Source of the DNA: Nonomuraea africana
GTDB lineage: Bacteria > Actinomycetota > Actinomycetes > Streptosporangiales > Streptosporangiaceae
Assembly (NCBI RefSeq): GCF_014873535.1
Contig: NZ_JADBEF010000001.1
Coordinates: forward strand, 1,674,001 to 1,738,000
Length of the DNA stretch: 64,000 nucleotides
Direction of reading: 5' to 3'
Under the pieces are notes generated by a model. That model made no database searches, was not told where the DNA came from, and was given only the letters and a program-made list of their open reading frames with translations. A program made the position numbers and the translations under genes. Shown in pieces: positions 7,792 through 14,499 of this stretch (positions are counted from its first letter, which is position 1; the number at the start of each line of letters is the position of its first letter).

Positions 7792-8516
7792 CCCGTCTGC
7801 GAACGCTCGCTCTCCACCCCGTCGCCGTCGCCCTGCCGATCGTGCTCGGCGCGCTCGGCCCGGCGGCGGCGTGGGGCCCCGCGGTCCTGCTGTTCCTGTG
7901 GGCAGGGCTGAACGCCGGCTACGCCAACTCCGGCAGCACTTGAAGCCACAACTCGGCCTTCCTGCTGAGCGCGTCGGTCTGGCGCGGTTCCGGTGCGGTG
8001 TTCTACTTCGGCCTCGGCCTGCTCCTGGGCGCGAGCACGGTCGCGTTCGTCGCGGGCGTGTTAGGCGGCGTGGTCCAGGCGCTCGTGCCCGCCTCCGTGC
8101 GGCTCGGCGCGCTCGCCCTGCTGGCCGCGGCCGTCCTGGCCAGGGAGACGGGACTGGTCTCCTTCAGGGTGCCGGAGAACCGTCGGCTGGTGCCCGAGCA
8201 CGTCCTCAACAAGGGACGGGTCGTCGGCGGCATGCAGTTCGGGTTCGAGATGGGCACGGGCATGCGCACCTATTCGCCTTCCGCGCAGCCTCACCTGGTG
8301 CTGGCCGCCATGGTGCTGGCCCTGCCGTTCGGCGGAACGCTCGCCGCCGGCGTCGGCTTCGGCCTGGCCCGCTGGGCCATGGCCGCGGCCAGCATGGCGC
8401 ACAGTGACGACGGTTCGTGGACGGCGGCCTGGCACCGCAACCAGCGGCCACTGGCCGTGGCCACGGCCGTGGCCACGATCGGCTCGCTGGCGCTGGGCCT
8501 GGTGATGTCGGCATAG
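7788..8516 (+). pseudogene. Multi-span membrane protein of the Mau-like cassette, interrupted by in-frame TGA
   Basis: Starting at ATG 7788 (ATGA overlap with the previous stop), the frame encodes a hydrophobic N-terminus ([15 protein letters not shown], then [14 protein letters not shown]). It meets TGA at 7941-7943 and then continues without any shift for 190 more codons with further membrane helices (VFYFGLGLLLGASTVAFVAG, VRLGALALLAAAVLA and two near the C-terminus). The reading '...YANSGST-stop-SHNSAFLLS...' is what a TGG-to-TGA change would give. Undisturbed it would be a 242-residue membrane protein, possibly a partner of the thioredoxin like MauE or CcdA, though I do not recognise the family. 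Either the gene is broken, the base is miscalled, or the downstream part restarts at GTG 7998. Confidence 0.65.
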
Positions 8517-8560
8517 TCGCCGTATGGCCGGAAACGGGGCCCGAACGAACGGAGAAGCAC

Positions 8561-9301
8561 ATGAGCGTGCGCGTCGAGCGGGAGGGCCCCGTCACCACGG
8601 TGGTGCTCTCCCGCCCCGAGGCCCGCAACGCCGTCGACCGCGCGACCGCCGACGCGCTGTCCGAGGCGTTCACCGCGTTCGAGGAGTCGGACGCGGCCGT
8701 CGCGGTCCTGTGGGGTGAGGGCGGCGCCTTCTGCGCGGGGGCCGACCTCAAACGCCTCGACAACCACGTGGGCGAGGAGGGCGACGGCCCGATGGGCCCG
8801 ACCAGGATGCGGCTGTCCAAGCCGGTCATCGCCGCCGTCGCGGGTCACGCGGTCGCCGGCGGCTTGGAGCTCGCCCTCTGGTGCGACCTGCGGGTGGCCG
8901 AGGAGAGCGCGGTCTTCGGCGTCTTCTGCCGTCGATGGGGTGTCCCCCTCATCGACGGCGGCACCGTACGGCTGCCGCGCCTCATCGGCCTGTCCCACGC
9001 CATGGACCTGATCCTCACCGGCCGCCCGGTCCACGCCGACGAGGCGTTGCGCATGGGCCTGGCCAACAGGGTCGTGCCCGACGGGCGGTCCCGTCAGGCG
9101 GCCGAGGCGCTCGCCCGCGATCTGGCCAGGTTCCCGCAGACCTGCATGCGCGGGGACCGGCTCTCCGCGCTGGAGCAGTTCGGCCTGCCCGAGGAGGCGA
9201 TCCGCAACGAGCTGCGGATCGCCATGACCGCGCTCGGCGACGCGGTCACCGGCGCCGCCCGCTTCGCCGAGGGTGCCGGTCGCCACGGCGACTTCTCCTG
9301 A
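8561..9301 (+). CDS. Enoyl-CoA hydratase/isomerase (crotonase) family protein
   Basis: This 246-residue crotonase-fold protein starts at ATG 8561, with GGAGA 5 nt upstream. The CoA-binding and oxyanion-hole segments are clear (RPEARNAVDRATADAL; GGAFCAGADLKRLD near residue 65; VAGGLELALWCDLRVAEESAVFG near 100). The glutamate usually found after FG in hydratases ('FGxPE') is replaced: the sequence reads FGVFCRRWGVPLIDGG. Classical hydration is therefore doubtful, and an isomerase, hydrolase or degradative crotonase reaction is possible. It stands alone after the Mau-like cassette, with no beta-oxidation partners nearby. Confidence 0.88.
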   Translation: MSVRVEREGPVTTVVLSRPEARNAVDRATADALSEAFTAFEESDAAVAVLWGEGGAFCAGADLKRLDNHVGEEGDGPMGPTRMRLSKPVIAAVAGHAVAGGLELALWCDLRVAEESAVFGVFCRRWGVPLIDGGTVRLPRLIGLSHAMDLILTGRPVHADEALRMGLANRVVPDGRSRQAAEALARDLARFPQTCMRGDRLSALEQFGLPEEAIRNELRIAMTALGDAVTGAARFAEGAGRHGDFS

Positions 9302-9345
9302 GAAGGGTCCATGATCTTGTCGTACCCGCCGCGTAAGGTGAGGAC

Positions 9346-10512
9346 ATGCCGGACATCGACGGTGTGACGATCAGCAGCCCGGACAAGGTGATCTTTCCGC
9401 AGGGCGGGCGGACCAAGCTCGACCTGATCCGCTACTACCAGGCCGTCGCCGACGGCGCCCTGCGCGGCGTCTCGGGACGGCCCATGATCCTCAAGCGCTT
9501 CGTGCACGGCATCGAGGAGGAGGCGTTCTTCCAGAAGCGCGCCCCCACCAAGCGCCCCGACTGGGTCGAGGTCGCCGAGCTGCGCTACCGGTCGGGTCGC
9601 AGCGCCGAGGAGGTCGTCGTCACCGACGTCCGCCAGCTGCTGTGGGTGGTCAACCTCGGCTGCGTCGACCTCAACCCGCATCCGGTGCGCGCCGCCGACC
9701 TGGCCCACCCCGACGAGCTGCGGATCGACCTCGACCCGGTGCCGGGCGTGCCGTGGGGCCAGGTGGTGGAGACCGCGCAGGTGGCCCGCGAGGTGCTCGC
9801 CGACCACGGGCTGACCGCCTGGCCCAAGACGTCGGGCTCGCGCGGCTTCCACGTCTACGCCCGCATCACGCCGGACTGGCCCTTCGCCCAGGTGCGCAAG
9901 GCCGCCGAGGCCGTCGCCCGCGAGGTCGAGCGCCGCGCGCCCGACCTGGCCACCAGCAGGTGGTGGAAGGAGGAGCGGCAGGGCGTCTTCGTCGACTACA
10001 ACCAGAACGCCTACGACCGCACCGTCGCCTCCGCCTACTCCGTCAGACCGGTCCAGGACGCCCGCGTGTCCACGCCGCTGACGTGGGACGAGGTGCCGGG
10101 ATGCCGGCCCGAGGAGTTCACGATCGACACCGTGCCCAAGAGGTTCGCCGCGCTCGGCGACCCGTGGGAGGACATGGACCTGCACGCGGGCTCGCTGGCC
10201 CCGCTCCTCGAGCTGGCCGAGTCGCAGGGCCCGCCGCCCGAGCGCGCCGAGCTGCCGCTGGTCGAGATCGCGCGAGCGCAGCACAAGGACGAGGCGCTGG
10301 CCGGGCTCGACCGGTGGAAGGCCCGCCACCAGCGGGTCGTGGAGTTCCTCGAACCCGCCGACGTGCTGGTGGACGGCATGCGCGGCCGCAGCAGCGTGTG
10401 GTACCGCATCAGGGTCAACCTGCAGCACGTGCCCGCCGAGCTGCGTCCTGATCAGGAGGCGCTGGAGGTCGACTACAACCCCTGGCCGGCCGACTGGCGC
10501 CCGCCCGGCTAG
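9346..10512 (+). CDS. Stand-alone LigD-type primase-polymerase (NHEJ polymerase domain)
   Basis: This 388-residue protein is of the archaeo-eukaryotic primase fold found as the polymerase domain of LigD. It fills gaps with (ribo)nucleotides during Ku-dependent end joining. Diagnostic motifs are PDKVIFPQGGRTKLDLIRYY at the N-terminus, the metal-binding DLD in ELRIDLDPVPG (Asp128 and Asp130), and KTSGSRGFHVY at residues 161-171. About 90 residues follow the usual ~295-residue polymerase domain (VEIARAQHKDEALAGLDRWK to YNPWPADWRPPG); these show no ligase or nuclease motif. No ku or ligase gene is adjacent. The last codons share CTAG with the stop of the convergent gene. Confidence 0.9.
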   Translation: MPDIDGVTISSPDKVIFPQGGRTKLDLIRYYQAVADGALRGVSGRPMILKRFVHGIEEEAFFQKRAPTKRPDWVEVAELRYRSGRSAEEVVVTDVRQLLWVVNLGCVDLNPHPVRAADLAHPDELRIDLDPVPGVPWGQVVETAQVAREVLADHGLTAWPKTSGSRGFHVYARITPDWPFAQVRKAAEAVAREVERRAPDLATSRWWKEERQGVFVDYNQNAYDRTVASAYSVRPVQDARVSTPLTWDEVPGCRPEEFTIDTVPKRFAALGDPWEDMDLHAGSLAPLLELAESQGPPPERAELPLVEIARAQHKDEALAGLDRWKARHQRVVEFLEPADVLVDGMRGRSSVWYRIRVNLQHVPAELRPDQEALEVDYNPWPADWRPPG

Positions 10513-11624
10513 ACCCGCTGCTCGGAGTCGTGCCCGTGGTCCTGGGCCTGCTCCTGTTCGAGGTCGCGGTCGAGCTCGGCGATGACCGCCGTCACAGGGG
10601 TGCACACCGGCAGTCTCGGCGTGCTGAAGTAGCCGGGCTTGTGCGTCCGCAGCAGCGCCTCGCCGTCGAGCTGCCAGGTGAAGCCGCGCCTGCCGAGCAG
10701 GGTGGCGAACAGCCGGCTCGCCCGTTCGGGGTCGCGCGCGGCCAGCCGCCTGATCGGCACCGGTGAGACCGCGTCGCCGCGCAGGTAGCGGCTGACCGCG
10801 TCGCGGTAGCGGGTCCTGGTCACCAGCGAGGGGTCGGCGAAGGCCTCCTCCACGGCGGCGAAGTCGGTGTAGTAGCCGAGCCCGTCGCGCTCGTCGAAGA
10901 TCAGCGCGACCGACTCCTCCCCGGCCAGGTGGTCGGGGAAGCTCAGCGAGGTGAACGCGCCCATCCGCGCCGACACCTCCGCGCCCTGCATCACCACCAG
11001 GTCGGCGCCGAAGTGCTCGGTGAACTGCCGCCGCTGCGCCGCCTGGATCTGCCAGGCCTCGGCCAGCAGGGCCGGGTTGCGGAACACCCTCGCCGGGTTC
11101 CGCAGCGCGGCCTCGGCCGCGGCCCGCACCAGCCGCCCGCGCGCGTCGGCGGTGTAGACGGCGGGCGTGGCGCTGATCATCCAGTCGTCGAGCGTGACGG
11201 GGATGATCCGCCCGACCAGGAACATGCCGGGATCGAGCGCCTCGAAGGCGTCCTCGCCCAGATCGGAGTGGGCGGTGTAGGTGAGCTCGTCGATCAGGTT
11301 GTGCAGGATGAGCGCGGGGCCCGCGACGGTGCGGACCTCGAAGATGCCCTCGACGACGTCCTTCCAGCCGAGCACCATCGCGCGCTCGGCCTCGTCCAGC
11401 TCGGGCCGCTCGGCCAGGAACCTGTCGATCAGCAGGTCGCCGCCGGGCAGGCGGTACTCCAGCGCGAAGTGGTCGAGGGCGAGCGCGGACGTCGCCTCGT
11501 CGGTGACCACCCCGTCGGGGAAGAACCGGCTGTACACCAGGCCGAGCTCCCTGGTGAACCTGCCTGACACCGCGAACTCCAGCAGCTCGGGTTTCAGCTC
11601 CGCGGCACGCGCGAGTAGATCCAT
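10509..11624 (-). CDS. Uncharacterised 371-residue protein
   Basis: This soluble, acidic protein has no signal peptide or recognisable catalytic motif. The N-terminal half is helical (LLARAAELKPELLEFAVSG, TDEATSALALDHFALEYRL). The middle has 'GIFEVRTVAGPALILHNLIDELTYT' type beta strands and a conserved-looking GRIIPVTLDDWMISATPAVYT. The C-terminal third includes a short helix-turn region (RYRDAVSRYLRGDAVSPVPI) and a charged tail (EQEQAQDHGHDSEQRV). I cannot name the family. Its stop shares the palindrome CTAG with the stop of the LigD-like gene, so the two converge without a spacer. The start at 11624 is the first ATG of the frame. Confidence 0.75.
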   Translation of the reverse strand: MDLLARAAELKPELLEFAVSGRFTRELGLVYSRFFPDGVVTDEATSALALDHFALEYRLPGGDLLIDRFLAERPELDEAERAMVLGWKDVVEGIFEVRTVAGPALILHNLIDELTYTAHSDLGEDAFEALDPGMFLVGRIIPVTLDDWMISATPAVYTADARGRLVRAAAEAALRNPARVFRNPALLAEAWQIQAAQRRQFTEHFGADLVVMQGAEVSARMGAFTSLSFPDHLAGEESVALIFDERDGLGYYTDFAAVEEAFADPSLVTRTRYRDAVSRYLRGDAVSPVPIRRLAARDPERASRLFATLLGRRGFTWQLDGEALLRTHKPGYFSTPRLPVCTPVTAVIAELDRDLEQEQAQDHGHDSEQRV

Positions 11625-11696
11625 GGGGCGACCTTAGCCGCGCGCCGTACCGGCTTGAGGTGATTTCCGGTAACCAGACGGTCACTCGCCGAGAGG

Positions 11697-12137
11697 TCAG
11701 GACGGCTCGCCGATGTCCTCGTTCCACACCTGCGGCCAGCGCTCGACGAAGGCCGCCATGAGCGCGCGGCACTCGGCGGAGTCGGCCACCACGACCTCCA
11801 CTCCTTCCGCTCTGAGCAGGTCCTCGCGCCCCATGAAGGTGCGGTTCTCGCCGATCACCACGCGGGGGATCTCGTACAGCAGGATCGCCCCCGTGCACAT
11901 CGCGCAGGGCGACAGCGTGGTGTACATGGTCGAGCGCCGGTAGACCTGCGCGGGCCGGCGCCCGGCCCGCTCGAGCGCGTCGGTCTCGCCGTGGCGGATG
12001 ACGCTGCCCTCCTGCACCCTGCGGTTGCGTCCCGCGCCGAGCACCCGGCCGTCGGCCACCAGCGCGGCGCCCACCGGCACCCCGCCCTCGGCCAGGCCGA
12101 TCCTGGCCTGCTCGATGGCGATCTCCAGGAAGTCCAT
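11697..12137 (-). CDS. Cytosine deaminase, yeast FCY1 type
   Basis: This is a 146-residue zinc deaminase that converts cytosine to uracil in pyrimidine salvage. The motifs match the small eukaryotic-type enzyme closely. HGETDALERAGR carries the His49 zinc ligand and Glu51 proton shuttle; yeast has HGExxxLExxGR. SPCAMCTGAI carries the Cys78 and Cys81 ligands. The ending WPQVWNEDIGE is also characteristic of the yeast-type family. This is not the TIM-barrel CodA of enteric bacteria. It has no transporter or operon partner, and the start at 12137 is the only reasonable ATG. Confidence 0.88.
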   Translation of the reverse strand: MDFLEIAIEQARIGLAEGGVPVGAALVADGRVLGAGRNRRVQEGSVIRHGETDALERAGRRPAQVYRRSTMYTTLSPCAMCTGAILLYEIPRVVIGENRTFMGREDLLRAEGVEVVVADSAECRALMAAFVERWPQVWNEDIGEPS

Positions 12138-12191
12138 CAGCCCACCCTAGGCTGCAACCGGCGTGCAAGCCCGCGAGCCTACCTTCGTCGC

Positions 12192-12836
12192 GTGTCCAGA
12201 CGATGGTTGACCGGAGTGGCCGCCGCGATGGCGGCCGCGACCATGACGCTCCCCGCCGTCGCGGCCCAGGCCGCGACCATGACGCTCCCCGCCGTTGCGG
12301 CCCACGCCGCGGCGCCGAAGCCCGCCACCACCGCCAAGAGGCTGTTCGAGGCGTGGTCGCGCGCGGACAGGACCGCCGCGGCGAGCGTGGCCGCGCCCGG
12401 CGCGGTGAACACGCTGTTCGCCTACCCCTTCAGGGCGCCCGACAGGTTCGCCGGATGCTCGGGCGGCGCCTGCCGCTTCGTGCACACCAGCGTGCGCGTG
12501 CCGGGCGAGCTGAACGGCCTGCTGATGATCGTTTCCGGGGCCAAGGTGACGAAGGTCTACACCTCGCGCCACCTGTCGGCGGCGGCCGCCGCCAAGCACC
12601 TGCTCAACGCCTGGCACCGGGGCGACCGCAACCAGGGCCTGGAGGTCGCCGGCGCGGCGGCGGTGAAGACGATCTTCAGGGTGAAGTGGGACCCGCGCGG
12701 CGTGCCGTACACCTTCCAGGGCTGCGACAAGAGCGTCTGCTCGTGGTCCTACGAGGGCGGCGCGATGCTCATGCACGTGAGGGGCTCGAAGGCGCGCGGA
12801 TACGAGGTGCGATCGATCAGCTACCTCGCCGACTGA
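12192..12836 (+). CDS. Secreted protein of unknown function with two related halves
   Basis: This is a 214-residue exported protein. The GTG at 12192 is chosen because a signal peptide begins there (VSRRWLTGVAAAMAAATMT). The signal is lengthened by a perfect-frame 36-bp duplication (AATMTLPAVAA twice). The mature part consists of two similar units: TTAKRLFEAWSRADRTAAA..., NTLFAYPFRAPDRFAGCSGGACRFVHTS, then AAAAKHLLNAWHRGDRNQGL..., KTIFRVKWDPRGVPYTFQGCDKSVCSWSY. Each unit ends in a Cys pair likely to form a disulfide. The family is unrecognised. The last 16 bases overlap the convergent HxlR gene, and the stop lies within the first unit of a 12-bp repeat. Confidence 0.75.
   Translation: MSRRWLTGVAAAMAAATMTLPAVAAQAATMTLPAVAAHAAAPKPATTAKRLFEAWSRADRTAAASVAAPGAVNTLFAYPFRAPDRFAGCSGGACRFVHTSVRVPGELNGLLMIVSGAKVTKVYTSRHLSAAAAAKHLLNAWHRGDRNQGLEVAGAAAVKTIFRVKWDPRGVPYTFQGCDKSVCSWSYEGGAMLMHVRGSKARGYEVRSISYLAD
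12234..12305 (+). repeat. 36-bp tandem duplication inside a signal-peptide coding region
   Basis: Copy 1 is 12234-12269 and copy 2 is 12270-12305. They differ at only two bases, both near the end of the unit. Each unit begins GCCGCGACCATGACGCTC and encodes AATMTLPAVAAQ or AATMTLPAVAAH. The frame is preserved. Confidence 0.9.
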
Positions 12837-13216
12837 TCCGCCGGCTGATCCGCCGGCTGATCCGCCGGCTGATCCGCCGGCTGATCCGCCGGCTGATCCG
12901 CCGGCCGGCCCGCCCACTGGTCGGCCCACGCCATCAGCGGGCGCATCGCCTCCACCAGGGCCGCGCCGCTCTCGGTGAGCGTGTAGCGAATCTGGACGGG
13001 AGTGGTGGGCCGCACGTCGCGGGCCACCACCCCGGCCTCCTCCAGCTCGCGCAGGCGCTGGGCGAGCAGCCGCTCCGACAGGCCGGGCACGTCGTCGCGC
13101 AGCTCGCCGTAGCGGGTCGCGCCCCTGGCCAGCGCCAGCAGGATGACGCCGTTCCACCTGCGCCCCACCAGCTCGATCGCGAGCTGGAACTGCGGGCAGT
13201 GCCGGCTGAGCGCCAC
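12821..13216 (-). CDS. HxlR-family transcriptional regulator with (ADQP)6 tail
   Basis: This is a 131-residue winged-helix regulator of the HxlR/MarR-like group. It opens with the diagnostic CPQFQLAIELVGRRWNGVILLAL. The recognition region is GELRDDVPGLSERLLAQRLREL, and the wing is RPTTPVQIRYTLTESGAALV. The usual N-terminal Cys is present (Cys7), so thiol sensing is possible. After residue ~105 the protein ends in six ADQP tetrapeptides encoded by the 12-bp tandem repeat, which is foreign to the family. It starts 9 bp from the truncated LLM-hemerythrin gene and is divergent to it, which makes that gene its likely target. Confidence 0.85.
   Translation of the reverse strand: MALSRHCPQFQLAIELVGRRWNGVILLALARGATRYGELRDDVPGLSERLLAQRLRELEEAGVVARDVRPTTPVQIRYTLTESGAALVEAMRPLMAWADQWAGRPADQPADQPADQPADQPADQPADQSAR
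12833..12904. repeat. Six perfect 12-bp tandem repeats (CTGATCCGCCGG)
   Basis: Six identical units of CTGATCCGCCGG run from 12833 to 12904. On the minus strand they encode the ADQP repeats at the end of the HxlR regulator. On the plus strand the first unit contains the TGA stop of the secreted protein. A unit length of 12 keeps the reading frame whatever the copy number. Confidence 0.95.
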
Positions 13217-13225
13217 GTGGCCAGT

Positions 13226-14455
13226 GTGCCGCTCCGTCCCCCTGCCATGCTGGCCAGAGCCGCCGCCAGCCTCGACATCCTCAGCGGGGGCCGGCTGGAG
13301 CTGGGGGTCGGCTCAGGCGCCTTCTGGGACGGCATCGCCGCGATGGGCGGCGAGCGCCGTACGCCTGGGGCGGCGGTGGCCGCGCTCGAGGAGGCCATCG
13401 CGGTGATGCGCGCCCTGTGGACCCCCGGTGCGGCGGTCAGCTTCGACGGCGAGCACCACCGCCTGGACGGCGCCGCGCCGGGGCCCTTCCCTCCCCATCC
13501 CGTCGGCGTGTGGATCGGCGCCTACAAGCGGCGCATGCTGGAGCTGACCGGGCGGACCGGTGACGGCTGGGTGCCCTCCTCGGCCTACGCGGCGCCGTCC
13601 GAGCTGGCCGCGATGAGCGCGGTCATCGACCGCGCCGCCGAGGACGCGGGGCGCGACCCCGCCCTGATCCGCCGCGTCGACAACGTCAACGGCCGCTTCT
13701 CCAGGCTCGCGGGCAAGGGCTTCCTCGACGGGCCGCCCGCGCTGTGGGCCGAGCAGCTCACCGAGCTCGTCCACGCGTACGGCATGAGCGTCTTCGTCAT
13801 GGCGCCGGGGGAGGAGCGCGACCTCAAGATCTTCGCCGAGGAGGTCGCGCCCGCCGTCAGGGCCGCGGCCGGCCGCGAGCGGCCCGAGGCCGTCCAGCGG
13901 GTGGCGCGCGGGCCGCTGGAGGAGTCGACCAGGCCGAGGCTGCCCAAGCGGGACCTGTCGGCGCTGCCCGCCGCCCAGCAGGAGCGCGGCCTGCACCTGG
14001 TGATGGTCCACGACCAGCTGCGCCAGGAGCTGACCCAGATCCGCGACGCCGTGGAACAGGTCGCGGCCGGCCGGGGCGAGGTGGCGGCGCTCCGCTCGAT
14101 GATCAACCAGCTCACGATGCGGCAGAACTACTGGACGCTCGGCAGCTTCTGCGCCTCCTACTGCAGGATCGTGACCGTGCACCACACGATCGAGGACGAG
14201 CGGATGTTCCCCGCGCTGAAGGGCGCCGAGGCGGCGCTCGCGCCGGTCATCGACCGCCTCCAGGAGGAGCACGAGGTCATCGCGGAGCTGCTGACCGGCC
14301 TCGACGCGGCGCTCGTGGCCATGGTCGAGGACGCCGACGCCATCGACGGCGTGCGCGAGCGCCTCGACGTGCTGTCGGAGGCCCTGCCGTCCCACCTCGC
14401 CTACGAGGAGGAGCAGCTGGTCGAGCCGCTCGCCCGGCTCGACCTCGACATCTGA
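13226..14455 (+). CDS. LLM oxidoreductase-hemerythrin fusion, N-terminus missing
   Basis: About 409 residues. Residues 1-215 are the C-terminal two thirds of a luciferase-like flavin/F420 oxidoreductase, opening directly at the conserved VPLRPPAMLARAAASLDILSGG-type segment (LSGGRLELGVGSG). Family members have ~85-90 residues before this point. After a linker (PLEESTRPRLPKRDLS), residues ~250-405 form a hemerythrin HHE domain with ligand-type motifs HLVMVHDQL, VHHTIEDERMF, EEHEVI and HLAYEEEQL. This suggests coupling of a reductase to O2 or NO binding at a di-iron site. The start could be GTG 13226 or ATG 13247. The lost N-terminus contains part of the barrel, so the oxidoreductase half is probably inactive. 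Confidence 0.7.
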   Translation: MPLRPPAMLARAAASLDILSGGRLELGVGSGAFWDGIAAMGGERRTPGAAVAALEEAIAVMRALWTPGAAVSFDGEHHRLDGAAPGPFPPHPVGVWIGAYKRRMLELTGRTGDGWVPSSAYAAPSELAAMSAVIDRAAEDAGRDPALIRRVDNVNGRFSRLAGKGFLDGPPALWAEQLTELVHAYGMSVFVMAPGEERDLKIFAEEVAPAVRAAAGRERPEAVQRVARGPLEESTRPRLPKRDLSALPAAQQERGLHLVMVHDQLRQELTQIRDAVEQVAAGRGEVAALRSMINQLTMRQNYWTLGSFCASYCRIVTVHHTIEDERMFPALKGAEAALAPVIDRLQEEHEVIAELLTGLDAALVAMVEDADAIDGVRERLDVLSEALPSHLAYEEEQLVEPLARLDLDI

Positions 14456-14499
14456 CCCCTGGCGCGGGGTCGCGCACGCGGGCCGGGCACTATGAGCGG

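Noticed and set aside
7941..7943. Selenocysteine codon
   Set aside because: The context fits Trp or Ser-rich loop replacement, no SECIS-like hairpin or sel genes are visible and the cassette has no known selenoprotein. A nonsense change or base error is simpler.
9094..12168. 1024-codon open frame on the minus strand
   Set aside because: It runs antisense through the LigD-like gene and across three other genes in shifted frames, is Arg/Pro/Gly/Ala-rich and has no domain logic. It is a product of the high GC content.
12833..12904. CRISPR-like repeat array
   Set aside because: The 12-bp units are contiguous with no spacers and code for a protein tail. No cas genes are present.
12203..13225. 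Upstream extension of the LLM-hemerythrin frame
   Set aside because: The extension is Arg-rich nonsense antisense to the HxlR gene and across the VNTR. LLM homology starts only at 13226.
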